From positions 1,536,001 through 1,600,000 of the forward strand of contig JACCIC010000039.1 in NCBI GenBank assembly GCA_018907035.1: 64,000 nucleotides of DNA, given 5' to 3'. A program made the position numbers and the translations under genes. Below are positions 61,311-64,000 of the stretch, piece by piece. Numbering within the stretch: the first letter of the stretch is position 1; every line of letters begins with the position of its first letter. The notes below the pieces were generated by a model. That model saw nothing but the letters and a program-made list of their open reading frames with translations, was not told the DNA's origin and did not search any database. This stretch comes from Sycobia sp. Sy_11. Taxonomy: Eukaryota > Arthropoda > Insecta > Hymenoptera > Epichrysomallidae.

Positions 61311-64000
61311 GCCACTCAGAGGAGTATACAAAAAAATAAAGCGAACTGGCGCAGGGTTTTCCCTCTTTGCTAAAAAAAAAAAAAAACAAAAGAAAAACAA
61401 CAAAATTATATTTTCGTTCATTTGAATTCGCGACCATTGGCGAGAGTGAAATTTGCGAAATTGGAATTGGATGGGAATGGAATTTCTTTTGTGGCGAATA
61501 TGCCTAATCTTTAGTGAGGGACACGTGAACAGTGCGAATAGTAAAATTTAATTGTTAGGAAAGGCAACAGTCCGCATACTTAGCGATTCGATGACTCATA
61601 GAAAACCTCTATTTCGAAATTTCGAAAGAAACAAATTCTTTTACAAATTTTTTGAGGTTGCAAAATTATAACTTTAGAGAAATAAAGAAGTCATCCGTGA
61701 TATAATTTTCCAGTGAGCTATTTGCTTACGATTTCCTCAATACAACAATTAGCCGCCTTATTGACCCATGAATAATTCGCGTGGAAAGCCAACTTTCGTG
61801 GTACTAATTTTTTGTTTTTTTGTTTTTTTTTTTCGGCTTGCTGACAAAATAACGAGCGAGAAACTGTGGACCCGGTCGCATCTTCATAAATTCTTATTTC
61901 CAAACGCTATCTTTAATTATACATCGCAACTGGGGGAGAAATAGAGCGGGAAATTATTTTATCGGAGCGCTCGTTGGCGGATAATTAGCAAGAAAATTGC
62001 CCCAGTTTTTTTTTTATTCTTAACTTATGATAATTACCATTTTTGAACACATTAAAAATTTCTTTTTTTTCTAAATTCTAATATAAAGATCTTGTACAGA
62101 TCGACGACAATATTTCATATGGTTAAACTTTACCTGTTGAAGATGGGGGATTTTACATGTTCTTTCAACAACTTTCAAGGAAGTTAGCTTGGTACTGTTT
62201 TTCTTGCCAATGGATATTAATAATCAAAATATATTTTCTCATCATAACTCCTCTCTAGACTTGAATTTCCAACCTTACAGTCCTCCTTTTTATTATTTCT
62301 CCGACTGTACGGAAACTTATGATTATGTATGGCAGGAAGATCGATAAATAAATATTTCTCGATATAAATCGAAGCGTAAAATTCGTTAGATTATGAAAAA
62401 TCATGATCAAACCATTTATGTCAATTGGCGCGAGTAATTACGTACATATATCACTCTGAAATCCCCTCAACGAACGACAAATTATCAGCAAAGAAATATA
62501 TAATTACGTTTTGGGACGGTGGCAAGTCAACTTTCACGGAAGTTTCCACGAGCACTAATCGAGCGGCGAGAATTTTTTCATTCAACGACTAATTGCCGGA
62601 GAATTAACAGCGAATTATGGATCTGGCGCGATTAAAATTACTGAAAGTTTATAAGCCGCGTTCGAGGAGATACTTAGTATATATGAAAGAAACTGTAGAA
62701 CAGCGCTTGATATCTTGGTTGAAGCAATATGTTTTGGAAATTTTGTAAATTTAATTTTTCGAAATTAATGGTCTTATATTGTATCTTTTTTACGAATTTT
62801 TAAGATTTTTTTAATCTAGAAGATTGTTTCCGAAGAATTTTTCGTATCTATTGCCAATCTGAGATGTCCATATTGAAATATAAAATACATTGATGTATTT
62901 ATTATACATGTTTACGTTACAGTGAAATTTTTAACCATACATAAATTATATTGCTTTTTTTAAATAAATAAAAATATATTAAACTAAAAATATCTTATTT
63001 TGTTTCATACTACACTATCATTATACGAGTGTTTTGATATTAAATGTACATTTGTAATTTATCACATTTCAATGCCTCAAAAAGTTATTATTAAGTACAG
63101 ATATATAATCATATAGTAAGTAAGGACTTGTTCTATGTACCCCTGGTCTTGAGTGGGCTGAACTGAACATTAAAACGCTATACCCGTAATTGTTGCATCT
63201 ATGCGATTGACCTGAGACAAATAAAAATATTTACAAACTTTATGACCGTACGTATACGCTTTGTATATTAAAGTAACATCAAAGACAATTAAATGAATGT
63301 CATTTTCTTAATTTCTATAATACAGCAAGATTGGCTAGATATATGGAAATCTGTCACTTTCAAAATATCATAATAAATAAAATGAAATACTAGCTTCTTT
63401 AATTCCTTCGAGCTTGACAAAATTCCAAGAATGTATCATGATGTATAGATATATATATATATATAACATTCGTTTCATATTTTGAATTTGGCATTCCAAG
63501 CATTCGCGCTCCGCTATTCACCGGGCTCTATATATACGAAAAGTATAATAAATGCCTGTGATTACTCCAGAAATTCGGTATGAGATTTATGAAGTATATA
63601 TATACAAAAGAGCGTGCTCTGAAAAGGCAAAAGTGAAAGAGACATAGAGAGAGCGTATATATGTATACATACATATCAACACACCATTAATAATGCCCCA
63701 ATAAACGTGCGCCTGACGTTTCGACATACACGATTGCATGCATATATATATGATAATAATTTTAAAAACCCATTAAATGCACGAAGGTCCATGAAAGAGG
63801 AATGGAAGGAGGAGGGGGCGGCCTGATCACGCACCCCCTCTCACCTCCCACCTAAGAAAATCCAAAGAGTCCCCCACCCCATCAGCCAACCTTCGCTCTC
63901 CCGTAACAATATAAATATCTTATTTGATTTTTTTCAAGAGCTTTTTAACCCCCCATCCCCGTCCCATCCCAACGACTCGCTGAAAAGCAAAAAAAAAAAA
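61311..64000. other. AT-rich intron, no gene recognised
   Basis: Long AT-rich stretch. A C- and G-richer patch appears at 63790-63980 near the window end. No exon, RNA gene or clear repeat was seen. Confidence 0.6.

Larger units (their letters stand above)
43593..64000 (+). other. downstream intron (C-terminal exon not found)
   Basis: After exon B the family normally has a short final exon with a basic stretch and a hydrophobic anchor-like tail. I found no convincing match. Either the exon lies beyond the window or it has diverged. The region has the same mix of AT-rich sequence, microsatellites and GC-rich islands as the upstream intron. Confidence 0.6.

Noticed and set aside
60685..61437. 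250-residue minus-strand frame, the longest in the window
   Set aside because: Low-complexity Ser/Leu/Arg/Pro composition driven by CT-rich strand bias; no domain and no promoter or splice support.

Overview
The window looks like arthropod, most likely insect, nuclear DNA. It has no bacterial-style gene packing, and nearly all of it is non-coding. It is very rich in (AT)n, (CT)n/(GA)n and (AC)n/(GT)n microsatellites, and AT-rich stretches alternate with CpG-rich blocks. A hymenopteran would fit this composition, but that is a guess. The only genes I can support are two exons, both on the + strand, of one cell-surface immunoglobulin gene of the Dpr (defective proboscis extension response) family. 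Dpr proteins are arthropod neuronal adhesion proteins that bind DIP partners.

Exon A (7447-7581, 45 codons) encodes the end of Ig domain 1, the linker and the first strands of Ig domain 2, including the first Ig2 cysteine. Exon B (43382-43592, 70 codons plus one base) encodes the rest of Ig2, including the core Trp and the second cysteine. Their phases join exactly (0 to 0) and together they read as one continuous Dpr Ig2 domain. They are separated by a 35.8 kb intron (7582-43381). The intron after exon B seems to start with a rare GC donor. The exons for the signal peptide and most of Ig1 must lie before base 1. The C-terminal/anchor exon is either beyond base 64000 or not recognisable here.

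Layout: 1-7446 is the upstream intron (AT-rich with GC-rich patches at 2.3-3.06 kb and 4.9-5.7 kb). 7447-7581 is exon A. 7582-43381 is the giant intron, which holds dozens of long microsatellites, several CpG-rich islands (9.0, 14.6-15.7, 20.0-21.8, 27.0-28.4, 30.6-31.3, 38.4-39.4 and 40.65-41.0 kb), a fold-back repeat at 12.5-12.8 kb and a short element with inverted termini at 36.1-36.6 kb that has a diverged partner at 24.8 kb. 43382-43592 is exon B. 43593-64000 is the downstream intron, with further GC-rich or purine-skewed islands (47.6-49.1, 52.8-53.6, 56.2-56.9, 58.0-58.7 and 60.7-61.3 kb).

Most long open reading frames here are by-products of dinucleotide repeats (Ser-Leu, Arg-Glu, Tyr-Ile, Thr-His or Cys-Val runs) and are not genes. 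I found no rRNA, tRNA, CRISPR array, prokaryotic operon or intact transposon gene. The non-routine observations are the GC-AG splice site, the two repeat elements, CTCF-like motifs, a 68-bp tandem duplication beside a promoter-like motif set, possible intronic promoters with good splice donors, and strong G-quadruplex tracts.
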